Origin: Enterococcus_G camelliae
GTDB taxonomy: Bacteria; Bacillota; Bacilli; Lactobacillales; Enterococcaceae
DNA length: 64,000 nucleotides
NCBI RefSeq assembly: GCF_042685105.1
Contig: NZ_JBHUMO010000043.1
Coordinates: 30,784 to 94,783, forward strand
Reading direction: 5' to 3'
A program made the position numbers and the translations under genes. The notes beneath the pieces are model-generated. The model made no database searches. It was given only the letters and a program-made list of their open reading frames with translations, and was not told the origin of the DNA. Below, one piece after another: positions 1 to 8,309 of this stretch (position 1 is the first letter of the stretch; the number at the start of each line of letters is the position of its first letter).

Positions 1-748
1 TGCGTTTGCGCTCTTGTTTTTCCACTTTTGTTACATCATAATCTTTGGACGTAATCTTTTGGGTGACTTCTTTGACATCAGCTGCGGTACTTAATTTGCG
101 TTTTTTGCCATCGATTCCCCAAAAATTGGCTTTAAATTTTTTCTTTTCCTTTTTAAAATTACCATCAATACTCCAATATTCTTCCGGTTGAAAACGGCGA
201 ATATCGTTTTCTCGATCAATAATCATTTTTAAAGCAACCGATTGTACCCGGCCAGCGCTTAAGCCCTTTTTCACTTTTTTCCATAAAATGGGACTAATTG
301 AATACCCGACAAGGCGATCTAAGATACGACGAGCTTGTTGGGCATCGACTAAATCCAAATCAATGGAACGTGGTTCTTTAAATGCGGCTTTGACTGCATC
401 TTTGGTAATTTCATTAAACACTACCCGGTTTTTATCATTGAGATTTAACCCCAATAAGAAAGCCAGATGCCACGCAATAGCTTCCCCTTCTCTATCCGGG
501 TCACTCGCAAGATACACTTTCTGAGCTTTTTTAGCTGCACTGCGTAAATTCTTGATGATGTCCCCTTTTCCTCGAATGGAAATATAATGTGGTTCATAGT
601 TGTGCTCAACGTCAATCCCCATTTTACTTTTTGGTAAATCGCGGATATGTCCCACACTTGCGACAACTTTGTAATTTCTTCCAAGATATTTCTCAATCGT
701 TTTGGCTTTAGCGGGTGATTCAACAATAACTAAGTATTTATAGGCCAT
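1..748 (-). CDS. topA: DNA topoisomerase I, N-terminal part (cut by window edge)
   Basis: Type IA topoisomerase that relaxes negative supercoils in the cytoplasm. The reading frame starts at an ATG (746-748) and stays open to base 1, giving about 249 residues of a protein that is normally near 690. The N-terminus has the Toprim signature VIVESPAKAKTIEKYLG with its conserved Glu, and then DPDREGEAIAWH, which carries the metal-binding DxD. QARRILDRLVGY and SAGRVQSVAL, conserved in TopA, follow. The active-site tyrosine lies outside the window. dprA lies directly upstream, the usual arrangement in Firmicutes. The identification is secure; only the C-terminal part is missing. Confidence 0.97.
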   Translation of the reverse strand, partial: MAYKYLVIVESPAKAKTIEKYLGRNYKVVASVGHIRDLPKSKMGIDVEHNYEPHYISIRGKGDIIKNLRSAAKKAQKVYLASDPDREGEAIAWHLAFLLGLNLNDKNRVVFNEITKDAVKAAFKEPRSIDLDLVDAQQARRILDRLVGYSISPILWKKVKKGLSAGRVQSVALKMIIDRENDIRRFQPEEYWSIDGNFKKEKKKFKANFWGIDGKKRKLSTAADVKEVTQKITSKDYDVTKVEKQERKR

Positions 749-877
749 AAAAAAATGGCTCCTTCCTAAAAAATTTCTACTATATAATGGACCACTTACT
801 CATAGCGATAAATCGTAGCCTATCATATCTATTAGAAATCTGTTTGTCAAGAATAGCGCCATTGTTTTTATTTTCTC

Positions 878-1768
878 TTACTCATTTCCCCGAAAAAAAT
901 GAACCTCGTCCAACACCATTTTACTGTCAGTTGTACAACTTGCACCATCCATGATTAATTGGTGACAGCCCTGCGATTGCCTAGATAAAATGTCGCCTGG
1001 GACAGCAAAAACATCTTTTCCAAACTCCATCGCCAATTGAGCCGTAATCAAAGCGCCACTTTTTTCTTTGGCTTCGATGACCACCACTCCATCTGATAAT
1101 CCTGCGATAATACGATTACGCATGGGAAAATGATGCCTGCGCGGGGGTGTACCCAGCGGATACTCCGTGATAACCAAATGATGGTGCTTCATTTCGGAGA
1201 AGGTAGGAAAAGACTCACGAGGGTAGCAGCAATCCAAGCCAGTCCCAATCACTCCAATTGTATGCCCACCGCTTACAATCGTTGCTCGGTGGCTCCATTG
1301 ATCGACGCCTTTAGCCAGACCACTAACAATGACAACATTTGCATCAACTAACGGTGGCAATAATTCATGAATAACCGCCTTTGCATAAGGTGTCGCTTCA
1401 CGAGCACCAACAAACCCAATTAGACGTGTGTGATTCAGTAAAGCTAGTTGTCCTTCATAAAACAATACTTGTGGTGGATAGGCTATTTGCTTTAATTGAC
1501 TGGGATATGCCTCATCTAAAAGGGTAATAAATTTTTGCTTATGAGCCTGTTCCTCTACCCAATCGTCGGTTAACTTTAGCCAATTTTTCTGAAACTGAAC
1601 CTTTGTTTTTGTTAATTGGGATATTTGACATAATTCATGAACCGTAAACTCGGTTGTCCCCAACTCTTGTGATACTTGCAAAATTCGCTGCTTGCCAACC
1701 AGACCAATCCCCTCACATAACGCCAATTTCAGTAATAATTTTCGTTCTAGCGAAACCTTCTGTTGCAT
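878..1768 (-). CDS. dprA: DNA-processing protein DprA
   Basis: Cytoplasmic single-strand DNA-binding protein that loads RecA on incoming DNA during natural transformation; it is also kept in species with no known competence. The Rossmann-like core is clear: LIGFVGAREATPYA, then VSGLAKGVDQWSHR and GVIGTGLDCCYPRE, and PMRNRIIAGLSDGVVVIEA. The start is the ATG at 1766-1768, preceded by AAAGGGAG seven bases upstream. An in-frame GTG six codons earlier lies on that Shine-Dalgarno and was rejected. At about 296 residues it has normal length. It lies between topA and rnhB, as in other lactobacillales. Confidence 0.95.
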   Translation of the reverse strand: MQQKVSLERKLLLKLALCEGIGLVGKQRILQVSQELGTTEFTVHELCQISQLTKTKVQFQKNWLKLTDDWVEEQAHKQKFITLLDEAYPSQLKQIAYPPQVLFYEGQLALLNHTRLIGFVGAREATPYAKAVIHELLPPLVDANVVIVSGLAKGVDQWSHRATIVSGGHTIGVIGTGLDCCYPRESFPTFSEMKHHHLVITEYPLGTPPRRHHFPMRNRIIAGLSDGVVVIEAKEKSGALITAQLAMEFGKDVFAVPGDILSRQSQGCHQLIMDGASCTTDSKMVLDEVHFFRGNE

Positions 1769-1823
1769 AAAAAGACTCCCTTTCACCTAGTTATTCATAA
1801 ATAACTACGTAAAAAGGAGGGGG

Positions 1824-2588
1824 TTAGCAATATTTTTTTACTGGTGCAAAACTTTTTCTATGAATAGGTGTGATACCCTTTGATGCTAGAGCAGCTAGAT
1901 GCTTCGCGGTTCCATAACCTGCATTGTGTTCAAAATCATAGCCCGGATATTCTTGTGCATATGCGGTCATCATGCGGTCCCGCGTGACTTTTGCAATAAT
2001 ACTTGCGGCCGCAATTGAATTCGACCGCGCATCACCTTTAATCAATTTTTCTTGCGGGAGATTTACTGGTAGAACCATCGCATCGATTAATAAATAATCA
2101 GCCGGCACCGCCAGTTTTTGGACGGCCTCTATCATTGCTAATTTACTGGCTTCATAAATATTCACTTCATCAATGATTTGGGGTGAAATCACACCTATAC
2201 CAATGGCAATTGCTTGCTCTTCAATCGCGACAAACAGCGCTTCTCTTTGTGCTTCACTTAGTTGCTTTGAATCATTTAGCCCTAAAAGCAGAGCATCTGC
2301 TGGTAAAACCACGGCAGCAGCCACAACAGGACCTGCCAACGGTCCACGTCCGACCTCGTCAATTCCAGCAATGGCGCGCGCTCCTTGGGCACGTGCCAGT
2401 TGTTCAAATTCAGACATTCTCGCAAATTGGTCGCGTAGTACCTGTTTTTTGTGCTGTGCTTTTTCATATTGCTGTACCAACTTTTGGACACCTTTGCGTT
2501 CATCTGCAGCGAATTTAGCCAATTCTGCTTCAGAAACCATTGGATTGCTTTGAAAAAAATGGCGAATCTCTTCAATGGACTGTCTCAT
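1824..2588 (-). CDS. rnhB: Ribonuclease HII
   Basis: Endonuclease that cuts the RNA strand of RNA-DNA hybrids and removes misincorporated ribonucleotides. The catalytic DE pair is at residues 77-78 in AGIDEVGRGPLAGPV; other family blocks are LNDSKQLSEAQRE, LLIDAMVLP and AAASIIAKVTRDR. The extra N-terminal helical segment of about 70 residues is typical of the Firmicutes RNase HII. The ATG at 2586-2588 is chosen over a GTG at 2598-2600, because GGAAA abuts that GTG directly and leaves no spacing. The start overlaps the end of rbgA by 17 bases, so translation is probably coupled. Confidence 0.94.
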   Translation of the reverse strand: MRQSIEEIRHFFQSNPMVSEAELAKFAADERKGVQKLVQQYEKAQHKKQVLRDQFARMSEFEQLARAQGARAIAGIDEVGRGPLAGPVVAAAVVLPADALLLGLNDSKQLSEAQREALFVAIEEQAIAIGIGVISPQIIDEVNIYEASKLAMIEAVQKLAVPADYLLIDAMVLPVNLPQEKLIKGDARSNSIAAASIIAKVTRDRMMTAYAQEYPGYDFEHNAGYGTAKHLAALASKGITPIHRKSFAPVKKYC

Positions 2589-3444
2589 GATTCGACTCAC
2601 TTTCCAGATCTTCTACCCGATCCAAGGTAAATCGACCAAGCTTGCCTTGACGAATTTCTAACAACAGACGCTCGCTTGCTCGTTCATAATCTTCACGAAA
2701 TCCCATTTTTTTGGTTAAATCCATCAGTAAATCTGGCGCTGTCAGCTGTTCATCCGTTGATGACAGACCATACCTTTGACTGATTCTCCCAGGATAGAAC
2801 GTGGCGAAAAACTCAAGACCATAAAGGGCAATATCATCCAGATGCAATAACTGATCCTTAATTGCTCCAGTGAGGGCGAGTTTTTTCCCGATTTCTTGAT
2901 CTTCAAATTTCGGCCACAGAATCCCCGGTGTATCTAAAAGCTCCAACTCATTACCGACCCTTAGCCACTGCTGGCCTTTTGTCACTCCGGGTTTGTTGCC
3001 AGTTTGGGCAATTTTTTTCCCAACCAATCGATTCATGATGGTCGATTTTCCGACATTCGGAATACCCAACACCATCGCGCGAATGGCTCGAGGTTGGATT
3101 CCTCGCTCCCGATCACGAGCTCGTTTTTCCTGTAACGTATGCTTGGCTTTGGCTAAAATTGCCTTCGTTGTATTCGCTTCTTTTGCATTGCATGCAAGAG
3201 CAGGGTATCCCAATGATTCAAAATAATTGATCCATTTTTTTGTCTGTCCTTCATCTGCTAAATCAGCCTTATTTAATAAAATGATTCGTGGCTTATGTTG
3301 AACAATCTGATCCAACATTGGATTGCGCGAAGATAGTGGTAGACGTGCATCCACCAATTCAAAAACCAGATCAACAAATTTTATTTTTTCGCCTACTTCT
3401 CTCCTGGCCTTGGCCATATGCCCAGGAAACCATTGAATTGCCAT
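2572..3444 (-). CDS. ylqF: Ribosome biogenesis GTPase YlqF/RbgA
   Basis: Circularly permuted GTPase needed for late assembly of the 50S subunit. The G motifs come in permuted order: G4 NKAD at residues 58-61, G1 GIPNVGKST at 127-135, then G3 DTPG at 171-174. The N-terminus MAIQWFPGHMAKARR is the family hallmark. At 290 residues it has the usual length. A strong ribosome-binding site, AGGGAGG, precedes the ATG. The gene is 12 bases after lepB and overlaps rnhB, so lepB-ylqF-rnhB-dprA looks like one transcription unit. Confidence 0.96.
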   Translation of the reverse strand: MAIQWFPGHMAKARREVGEKIKFVDLVFELVDARLPLSSRNPMLDQIVQHKPRIILLNKADLADEGQTKKWINYFESLGYPALACNAKEANTTKAILAKAKHTLQEKRARDRERGIQPRAIRAMVLGIPNVGKSTIMNRLVGKKIAQTGNKPGVTKGQQWLRVGNELELLDTPGILWPKFEDQEIGKKLALTGAIKDQLLHLDDIALYGLEFFATFYPGRISQRYGLSSTDEQLTAPDLLMDLTKKMGFREDYERASERLLLEIRQGKLGRFTLDRVEDLESESNHETVH

Positions 3445-3456
3445 TGCTTTTCCTCC

Positions 3457-4008
3457 CTATTCATGCACCCATTGAATATTCCTGATTGGGTAATAAACAA
3501 ACACAGCTTTCCCGATAATTTCATCGGCCGATACTGCACCAAACGAACGACTGTCCTTTGAGATACGGCGGTTATCACCCATCACAAAGTAACTGTCCTT
3601 CCCCAATTTTTTGACATCCAAAAGTTCCTTTATAGAAAAATTATTTGTATAAGAATTTTTATCATGTATTTTTGTTCGATTTTCAATGAGAAATGGTTCA
3701 TTCACCCGCGACCCATTGATAAATAATTGGTCATTGACATACTCAATTGACTCACCAGGTAAACCAATGACCCGCTTAATATACGTATTCCCATCAGGCA
3801 ATCGAAACACCACAATATCAAAACGACGGATATTCGTAACTTTTTCCACTACCACCCAATCATTTTTGTTGAGTGTTGATTGCATTGATTTTCCTTCCAC
3901 CTGAATCGGAATCAACAAGAAGCCTCTGACCACGATTGCGATTGCAAAAGCTAAAAGTGCATACTTCACATAAAGCCAAAATGTATCAAATTTGAATGAT
4001 TTTTTCAT
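3457..4008 (-). CDS. lepB: Type I signal peptidase
   Basis: Membrane-anchored serine peptidase that removes signal peptides from exported proteins. It has one N-terminal membrane segment (about residues 11-33), then the nucleophile Ser41 in GKSMQSTL and the general base Lys78 in YIKRVIGLPGE. GDNRRISKDSRSFG near residue 143 is the conserved box E. At 183 residues it is a compact Gram-positive SipS/LepB-type enzyme. The C-terminus carries no second anchor. It lies between an S41 protease and ylqF with short gaps. Confidence 0.94.
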   Translation of the reverse strand: MKKSFKFDTFWLYVKYALLAFAIAIVVRGFLLIPIQVEGKSMQSTLNKNDWVVVEKVTNIRRFDIVVFRLPDGNTYIKRVIGLPGESIEYVNDQLFINGSRVNEPFLIENRTKIHDKNSYTNNFSIKELLDVKKLGKDSYFVMGDNRRISKDSRSFGAVSADEIIGKAVFVYYPIRNIQWVHE

Positions 4009-4027
4009 GGTCAGCTTTCCCTTCTTG

Positions 4028-5455
4028 CTATTTTTTTAGTAAATCAATTGCTTTTTTCATCATTTGATCGGAAGTCTTTAACTGTTCAGCGGCAGCCTGC
4101 GAAATTGCCTCTGCGGTTTTCTTATCCACCATACCGGTCACTGAGAGATGGTGTTTTTGTTGGAAATCCTTGACTGCATTTTGTGTTGCTACCGTATAGA
4201 TGGTGCCAGGTGTTTGATAACCCAAGCCCTCAAGGTACGTATTTAAACTTTTCACTCCCGTCGATTCTAAGCCCAATTGCATTTGCGTATCAGTGGGTAT
4301 CGGTGTCGCATAGACAAACGCTGGGTAATCCACTTCGTATGATGGCGTGATGCCTTTTTCATGAATCCATTCTTTCTTCGGCGTTAGCCATTTTTTAATG
4401 GTTAATTTGACTTCACTGCCATCTTGGTATTGACTAACGGTTTGAACCGTCCCTTTACCAAAGGTTTTCGTCCCCACTAAAGGAATAGCCGCCGATTCTT
4501 TCACTGCTCCCGCAAAAATTTCAGAAGCTGAAGCACTTCCTTTGTCAACCAAAACGACTGTTGGCTCAGTGACTTTAACCCCTTGATCCAATTCATGTGA
4601 GGCCACAACTTTTTCGATTGCCCCAGTACGATCTTCTAATTGCAAAATAGTTTTTTGGTCAGCCAAAAACATGCTAGCCATTTTTTCAACTTGATCAAGC
4701 AGTCCTCCTGGGTTTTGTCTCAAATCAATTACAAAAGATGTTGCACCTTCTTTTCGAAGGGCCTCTATCGCCTTTTGGAAGTCACTTGCTGTTTTCTCTG
4801 CAAAGGTGCTGACGACAATTTTACCAACGGTTGGGCTGTCTTTCTCTGTGGAATAAGTTACAGTGGTCATTGGAATCGTATCGCGTGTCAGCGTAACAGA
4901 GTATTGCTCTGTTCCCCTCTGCAAGACCAACGCCACATCTGTACCTTTTTTGCCACGAATGCTTGAAACCACTTCAGTTAAAGATTTTCCAGAAGTCGAC
5001 TTGCCATCCACCGAAAGGATAAAATCACCTGCCCGCAAACCACCCTTTTCTGCAGGACTTTCCTTAATTGGGGCCTGCGAAATCTGTGGCAACCCATCGA
5101 CGATGGTCAAGGTGGCGCCAATTCCTTCAAAACTATCCGCTAACGACTGGGACAAATCTTCTGCATCCGATTTTTCAAGATACGTGGTGTATGGATCACC
5201 CAATGCAGCCGTCATTCCTTTTAATGCGCCATCAATCAATTTGGTCGAGTCCACTTTTTGATAATACTGAGTCTGCAACAGCTGATAAAGCGCATGTACC
5301 TTGCCTAATTCATCTTGTTTTTCAGATGTTTCAATTGTTGCTTGGAATCTTTTTTGCTCTTGACTAGATGTATAAGCATACATGAAACCACAAGACAGGG
5401 TTGCCGTAGCCACGATCGATACCAAGAACGTCTTATAAGAAACAGTCCTAACCAT
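4028..5455 (-). CDS. S41-family C-terminal processing peptidase with PDZ and peptidoglycan-binding domains
   Basis: Predicted extracytoplasmic serine protease of the CtpA/CtpB type. It has an N-terminal membrane anchor, a PDZ domain (GIGATLTIVDGLPQISQ to KGTDVALVLQRG), and the S41 core with the catalytic Ser in DKGSASASEIFAGAVKE and the Lys in GTKTFGKGTVQT. The C-terminus has a PG_binding_1-like domain (LGYQTPGTIYTVATQNAVKDFQQKHH). The chosen start (5453-5455) follows GGGGAGAAGG at long spacing; an in-frame ATG at 5486-5488 has only a poor Shine-Dalgarno but is possible. The substrate is not evident from the sequence. Confidence 0.92.
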   Translation of the reverse strand: MVRTVSYKTFLVSIVATATLSCGFMYAYTSSQEQKRFQATIETSEKQDELGKVHALYQLLQTQYYQKVDSTKLIDGALKGMTAALGDPYTTYLEKSDAEDLSQSLADSFEGIGATLTIVDGLPQISQAPIKESPAEKGGLRAGDFILSVDGKSTSGKSLTEVVSSIRGKKGTDVALVLQRGTEQYSVTLTRDTIPMTTVTYSTEKDSPTVGKIVVSTFAEKTASDFQKAIEALRKEGATSFVIDLRQNPGGLLDQVEKMASMFLADQKTILQLEDRTGAIEKVVASHELDQGVKVTEPTVVLVDKGSASASEIFAGAVKESAAIPLVGTKTFGKGTVQTVSQYQDGSEVKLTIKKWLTPKKEWIHEKGITPSYEVDYPAFVYATPIPTDTQMQLGLESTGVKSLNTYLEGLGYQTPGTIYTVATQNAVKDFQQKHHLSVTGMVDKKTAEAISQAAAEQLKTSDQMMKKAIDLLKK

Positions 5456-5517
5456 AAAACAAGTAACCTTCTCCCCAAACAATTTCATTTTTCTTTTCTA
5501 TACTACCATGCTCAAAA

Positions 5518-5600
5518 CAAAAGCAAAAGGGGCTTCACACAAGTCTGCCTGCCAATGGCAAAATCAACAGACGACGCAGCCCACTTTTTGCTATCAAGTT
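5518..5600 (-). terminator. Possible terminator after yozE/msrA unit
   Basis: On the minus strand, AAAAG-T-GGGCT pairs with AGCCCCTTTT, enclosing an inner GTCTG/CAGAC hairpin; a broken T-rich tract follows. The loop is long and branched, so this is a weak call. Confidence 0.35.
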
Positions 5601-5682
5601 AAAAAACTAGATGTTCGTCCGACAAACAAGTTCCTTTGTCGACTTCGATTCACTTTCACTGACCGAATTGGATTTTCTTTGA

Positions 5683-5907
5683 TTACTTTTGATTATTCTC
5701 CACATACTTCTCCCATGCCTGGTCAAAGATTGCCATCGTAGACAGATAATCTGTATTCATTTCAAGATAACTAGAAAGCTCATGATAGTCCTCACTTTGC
5801 TTTGGAAATTGGTGATCCTGCGCGATGTGATGGGCAAAAACTTGCAACTCATCCTGAACGTCATTTCCCCGTAAAGTCAAAAGATAATGATAAAAACTTC
5901 TAGTCAT
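5683..5907 (-). CDS. YozE family protein (UPF0346/DUF1250)
   Basis: Small cytoplasmic protein of 74 residues. The N-terminus MTRSFYHYLLTLRG and the pattern DHQFPKQSEDYHELSSYLE match the YozE_SAM_like family, a small helical bundle of unknown function found across Firmicutes. It overlaps the end of msrA by 8 bases, so the two are probably translated together. No catalytic residues are evident. Confidence 0.85.
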   Translation of the reverse strand: MTRSFYHYLLTLRGNDVQDELQVFAHHIAQDHQFPKQSEDYHELSSYLEMNTDYLSTMAIFDQAWEKYVENNQK

Positions 5908-6421
5908 TGCCCCATGTTTCCTTTAAATAGTCTGCACGCAAGGCATGGTTACGTGCAAAGTTTTCGGGATGTTTTTTATAGTAGTCTTGATGGTACATTT
6001 CCGCTGGATAAAAGGGTTGAGCTGGTTCAATCGTTGTGACGATTGGTTGGCTGTAACGACCACTTTCAGCTAATTCTTGCTTACTTTTTTCAGCCACTTT
6101 TTTTTGCTCATCATTGAGGTAAAAAATAACAGGACGATAATTATCCCCACGATCTTGAAATTGCCCGAAAGCATCAGTTGGATCGGTTTGTTGCCAATAA
6201 ATGGTTACCAACTCTTGATAGCTGATAATGGTTGGATCAAAGAGTATCTCTACGGCCTCAGTATGGCCTGTGGTATGTGAACAAACTTGTTCATAGGTTG
6301 GGTTTGGTACGTGTCCTCCAGTGTATCCAGAAACAACAGAGTAGATGCCTGGGTGTTCATCAAATGGTTGAACCATACACCAAAAACATCCTCCTGCAAA
6401 AATTGCGCGTTCCATCTTCAT
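5900..6421 (-). CDS. msrA: Peptide methionine (S)-S-oxide reductase
   Basis: Repairs oxidised methionine in proteins by reducing methionine-S-sulfoxide. The active-site motif GCFWC is at residues 11-15, with the catalytic Cys12 first. TGGHVPNPTYEQVCSHTTGHTE and the TDPTDAFGQFQDRG block are both typical of MsrA. At 173 residues it has normal length. No MsrB domain is fused. It is flanked by ypmS upstream and yozE downstream with almost no gaps. Confidence 0.96.
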   Translation of the reverse strand: MKMERAIFAGGCFWCMVQPFDEHPGIYSVVSGYTGGHVPNPTYEQVCSHTTGHTEAVEILFDPTIISYQELVTIYWQQTDPTDAFGQFQDRGDNYRPVIFYLNDEQKKVAEKSKQELAESGRYSQPIVTTIEPAQPFYPAEMYHQDYYKKHPENFARNHALRADYLKETWGND

Positions 6422-6426
6422 TCCTC

Positions 6427-7095
6427 CTATTTTTCTTTCGATGCAGGTAAGTATAAACTTGCTTTGATTTCATCGTCAACTAAATCAATCTTTTCGGCTT
6501 TAATAAACAAGCCATTCTGCATTCGAAATTGATCCAAGCGAATGAGCACCGTGCCCTCTGAAGGTTTTACTTCAACCCAGGAAGGCAATTTATAGCTTCG
6601 CTTCACGACTTTCATCACTTCTTTAATTGGTACCCCTAACGTACCAATGGATAAGCTTTTGGCTTTTAACTGTACGTTGCCATTCTCCATGACATATGGA
6701 TCAAAATACAAGTAAAAATTGACCGGCATCCCCAAAATTTTAAACTCCCCATTCAACAGCGCTTGATTTTCTAAGGTGAAGGTATAGTCTAATCCCGATT
6801 TTTCTTTGTATTCTTGAAGATAAAAAGCCATTAATTCGTTGACTTGCTTCTTAGTACTGGTAATATTTACTACCGGATTGCCATCTCGCTCAACCAATTT
6901 GGCAGAATTGGTCGTTAGCACTTCTCTTGGCTCAAAGATTCGCTGAATGATTACTGTTCCTGATCCAAGCACAATGCCCAACAGCACAAGAAAAGCAACC
7001 ATCCATCCATTGACCTTTTTTGGAAAAAAAGACCGTTCTCCTTTTGGTGACTTCTTTTCAGTAGAATTTTGATTTGTTCTTGTTTGTCTATCCAT
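6427..7095 (-). CDS. YpmS-like membrane-anchored protein (DUF2140)
   Basis: Predicted extracytoplasmic protein of 222 residues. A basic, glycine/serine-poor cytoplasmic tail of about 30 residues is followed by a single membrane segment (WMVAFLVLLGIVLGSGTVII). The outside part contains LKAKSLSIGTLGVPIKEVMKVV and KLPSWVEVKPSEGTVLIRLDQF, characteristic of the YpmS/DUF2140 family. Function is unknown. It lies three bases after the GDSL lipase gene, the same pairing as ypmR-ypmS in Bacillus, so the two probably act together at the membrane. Confidence 0.82.
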   Translation of the reverse strand: MDRQTRTNQNSTEKKSPKGERSFFPKKVNGWMVAFLVLLGIVLGSGTVIIQRIFEPREVLTTNSAKLVERDGNPVVNITSTKKQVNELMAFYLQEYKEKSGLDYTFTLENQALLNGEFKILGMPVNFYLYFDPYVMENGNVQLKAKSLSIGTLGVPIKEVMKVVKRSYKLPSWVEVKPSEGTVLIRLDQFRMQNGLFIKAEKIDLVDDEIKASLYLPASKEK

Positions 7096-7098
7096 TTG

Positions 7099-7998
7099 CT
7101 ACTCCTTTATTAACCAGTGTGATTTGGTTGCAATGAGCTCGTTTCTCACGGCTTTTGCCATAATTTGATACCCTATTGAATTTGGATGAAATTTATCTCC
7201 CTCATAAAGAGCATTGTTTTCAATCGAATTACTCGTTGCAGCACTGCTCGACGATTGGGAATCACTCGTCGTACTTTTGGTAACTCCTACTTGACTATTC
7301 AAGCCTTTGTACAATAAATCATTTATCGGAATAAAATACATGTTTTTCTGTTCTTTTACCACTTGCTCGGTCGCATCATTCCAGTTATCAACAACGGTTT
7401 GTAACGCTGTAATTTCGGAAAAATTTAGGTAAAAAGGATTGTAAATTCCCAAAACATAAATAGGAGCCGTTGGGTTTAACTCTCTGAGACGTGCCAAAAG
7501 TGCCTCAGAGTTTTTTTGATAGGCCGTTTCTGACTTTTCAATTTTTTTAACGGAAAGAGAGAGAAAATTCTTTTCAATCACCTTCAATAAATCATTTCCC
7601 CCAAAAGTAGCGGTTAAAAAATCGGCTTGGCTAATTTCCTTTTGTAAAGACGTGTTTTGGTTAATACGCTTCAAAATTTGATCGCTGCGCTCTCCAGCTA
7701 CCCCTTCATTTTGTGCATGAACAGCTTTCAATTGGTAGTTGTCCTTAATCTTATCGGCTACCAACGAAACAAAGCCCCCTTGCTTCGTTTCATCGCCGAC
7801 CCCTTGAGTGAGTGAATCCCCAATTGCAACGTAGTGAATCGTCTTTTTTTGATTCGTTGCCTTGGTCTGTTTGCTCACTGTTTGCTCGAGTCTCCCTGAT
7901 TCTTTGGGAATCATCCAACTCGTTAAAAAGAAGGAGACACCCGTTATCACTAGAAAAAAAAGAACCCAGCTTAGTATTGCCTTTTGTTTCGACATCAT
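7099..7998 (-). CDS. GDSL/SGNH-family lipase or esterase (YpmR-like)
   Basis: Predicted secreted or membrane-tethered SGNH hydrolase. Block I is YVAIGDSLTQGVG (nucleophile Ser), block II has the Gly in GVAGERSDQI, block III is TFGGNDLL (Asn), and block V is DKFHPNSIGYQ (Asp-x-x-His). An N-terminal membrane segment precedes the catalytic part. The start is the ATG at 7996-7998, just after GAGGTGAAA; an ATG immediately following is equally possible, while a frame extension to 8049 has no ribosome-binding site. The substrate is unknown. The IS insertion begins about 180 bases upstream of this start. Confidence 0.88.
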   Translation of the reverse strand: MMSKQKAILSWVLFFLVITGVSFFLTSWMIPKESGRLEQTVSKQTKATNQKKTIHYVAIGDSLTQGVGDETKQGGFVSLVADKIKDNYQLKAVHAQNEGVAGERSDQILKRINQNTSLQKEISQADFLTATFGGNDLLKVIEKNFLSLSVKKIEKSETAYQKNSEALLARLRELNPTAPIYVLGIYNPFYLNFSEITALQTVVDNWNDATEQVVKEQKNMYFIPINDLLYKGLNSQVGVTKSTTSDSQSSSSAATSNSIENNALYEGDKFHPNSIGYQIMAKAVRNELIATKSHWLIKE

Positions 7999-8151
7999 TT
8001 TCACCTCTGCTTCTCTTACCTTAACAAAAATTGCTTTGATTGCAACCAATAGCTCCGAATTTCAAGAATCTTTTACAAAAAGTAAATGGCTAACGAAACA
8101 AGGAGTTTATTCGATGGTTTTTGAGGCATTCAAAGTACTTATTTTCGAAAA

Positions 8152-8175
8152 AAAGTGTATACAAGTATACACTTT
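8152..8175 (-). terminator. Terminator-type palindrome, probably the original degV terminator
   Basis: A perfect palindrome with 11-base arms (AAAGTGTATAC) around AA, ending four bases before the IS left end. Read on the minus strand, the stem is followed by TTTTTTTCG, as in a Rho-independent terminator. degV is transcribed toward this point but is now separated from it by the IS. The palindrome could instead be an operator for the ypmR promoter. Confidence 0.6.
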
Positions 8176-8309
8176 CCTGGCTCTATAATTTATAGGACTG
8201 ATAGAAAAAATTCTATCGGTCCTATTTTCTTCTTAAAAAACATAGAAGACATACAATATTTCCGTTAGAATAGAATCACCTTAACACTATCTAGAAAGGA
8301 AAATTTTGT

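Noticed and set aside
2173..2553. Plus-strand frames opposite rnhB
   Set aside because: Low-complexity Ser/Ala-rich translations opposite a well-supported gene.
8194..8223. Terminator upstream of the transposase
   Set aside because: The stem contains the inner part of the IS terminal repeat and lacks a good T-run, so it is better read as part of the IS end.
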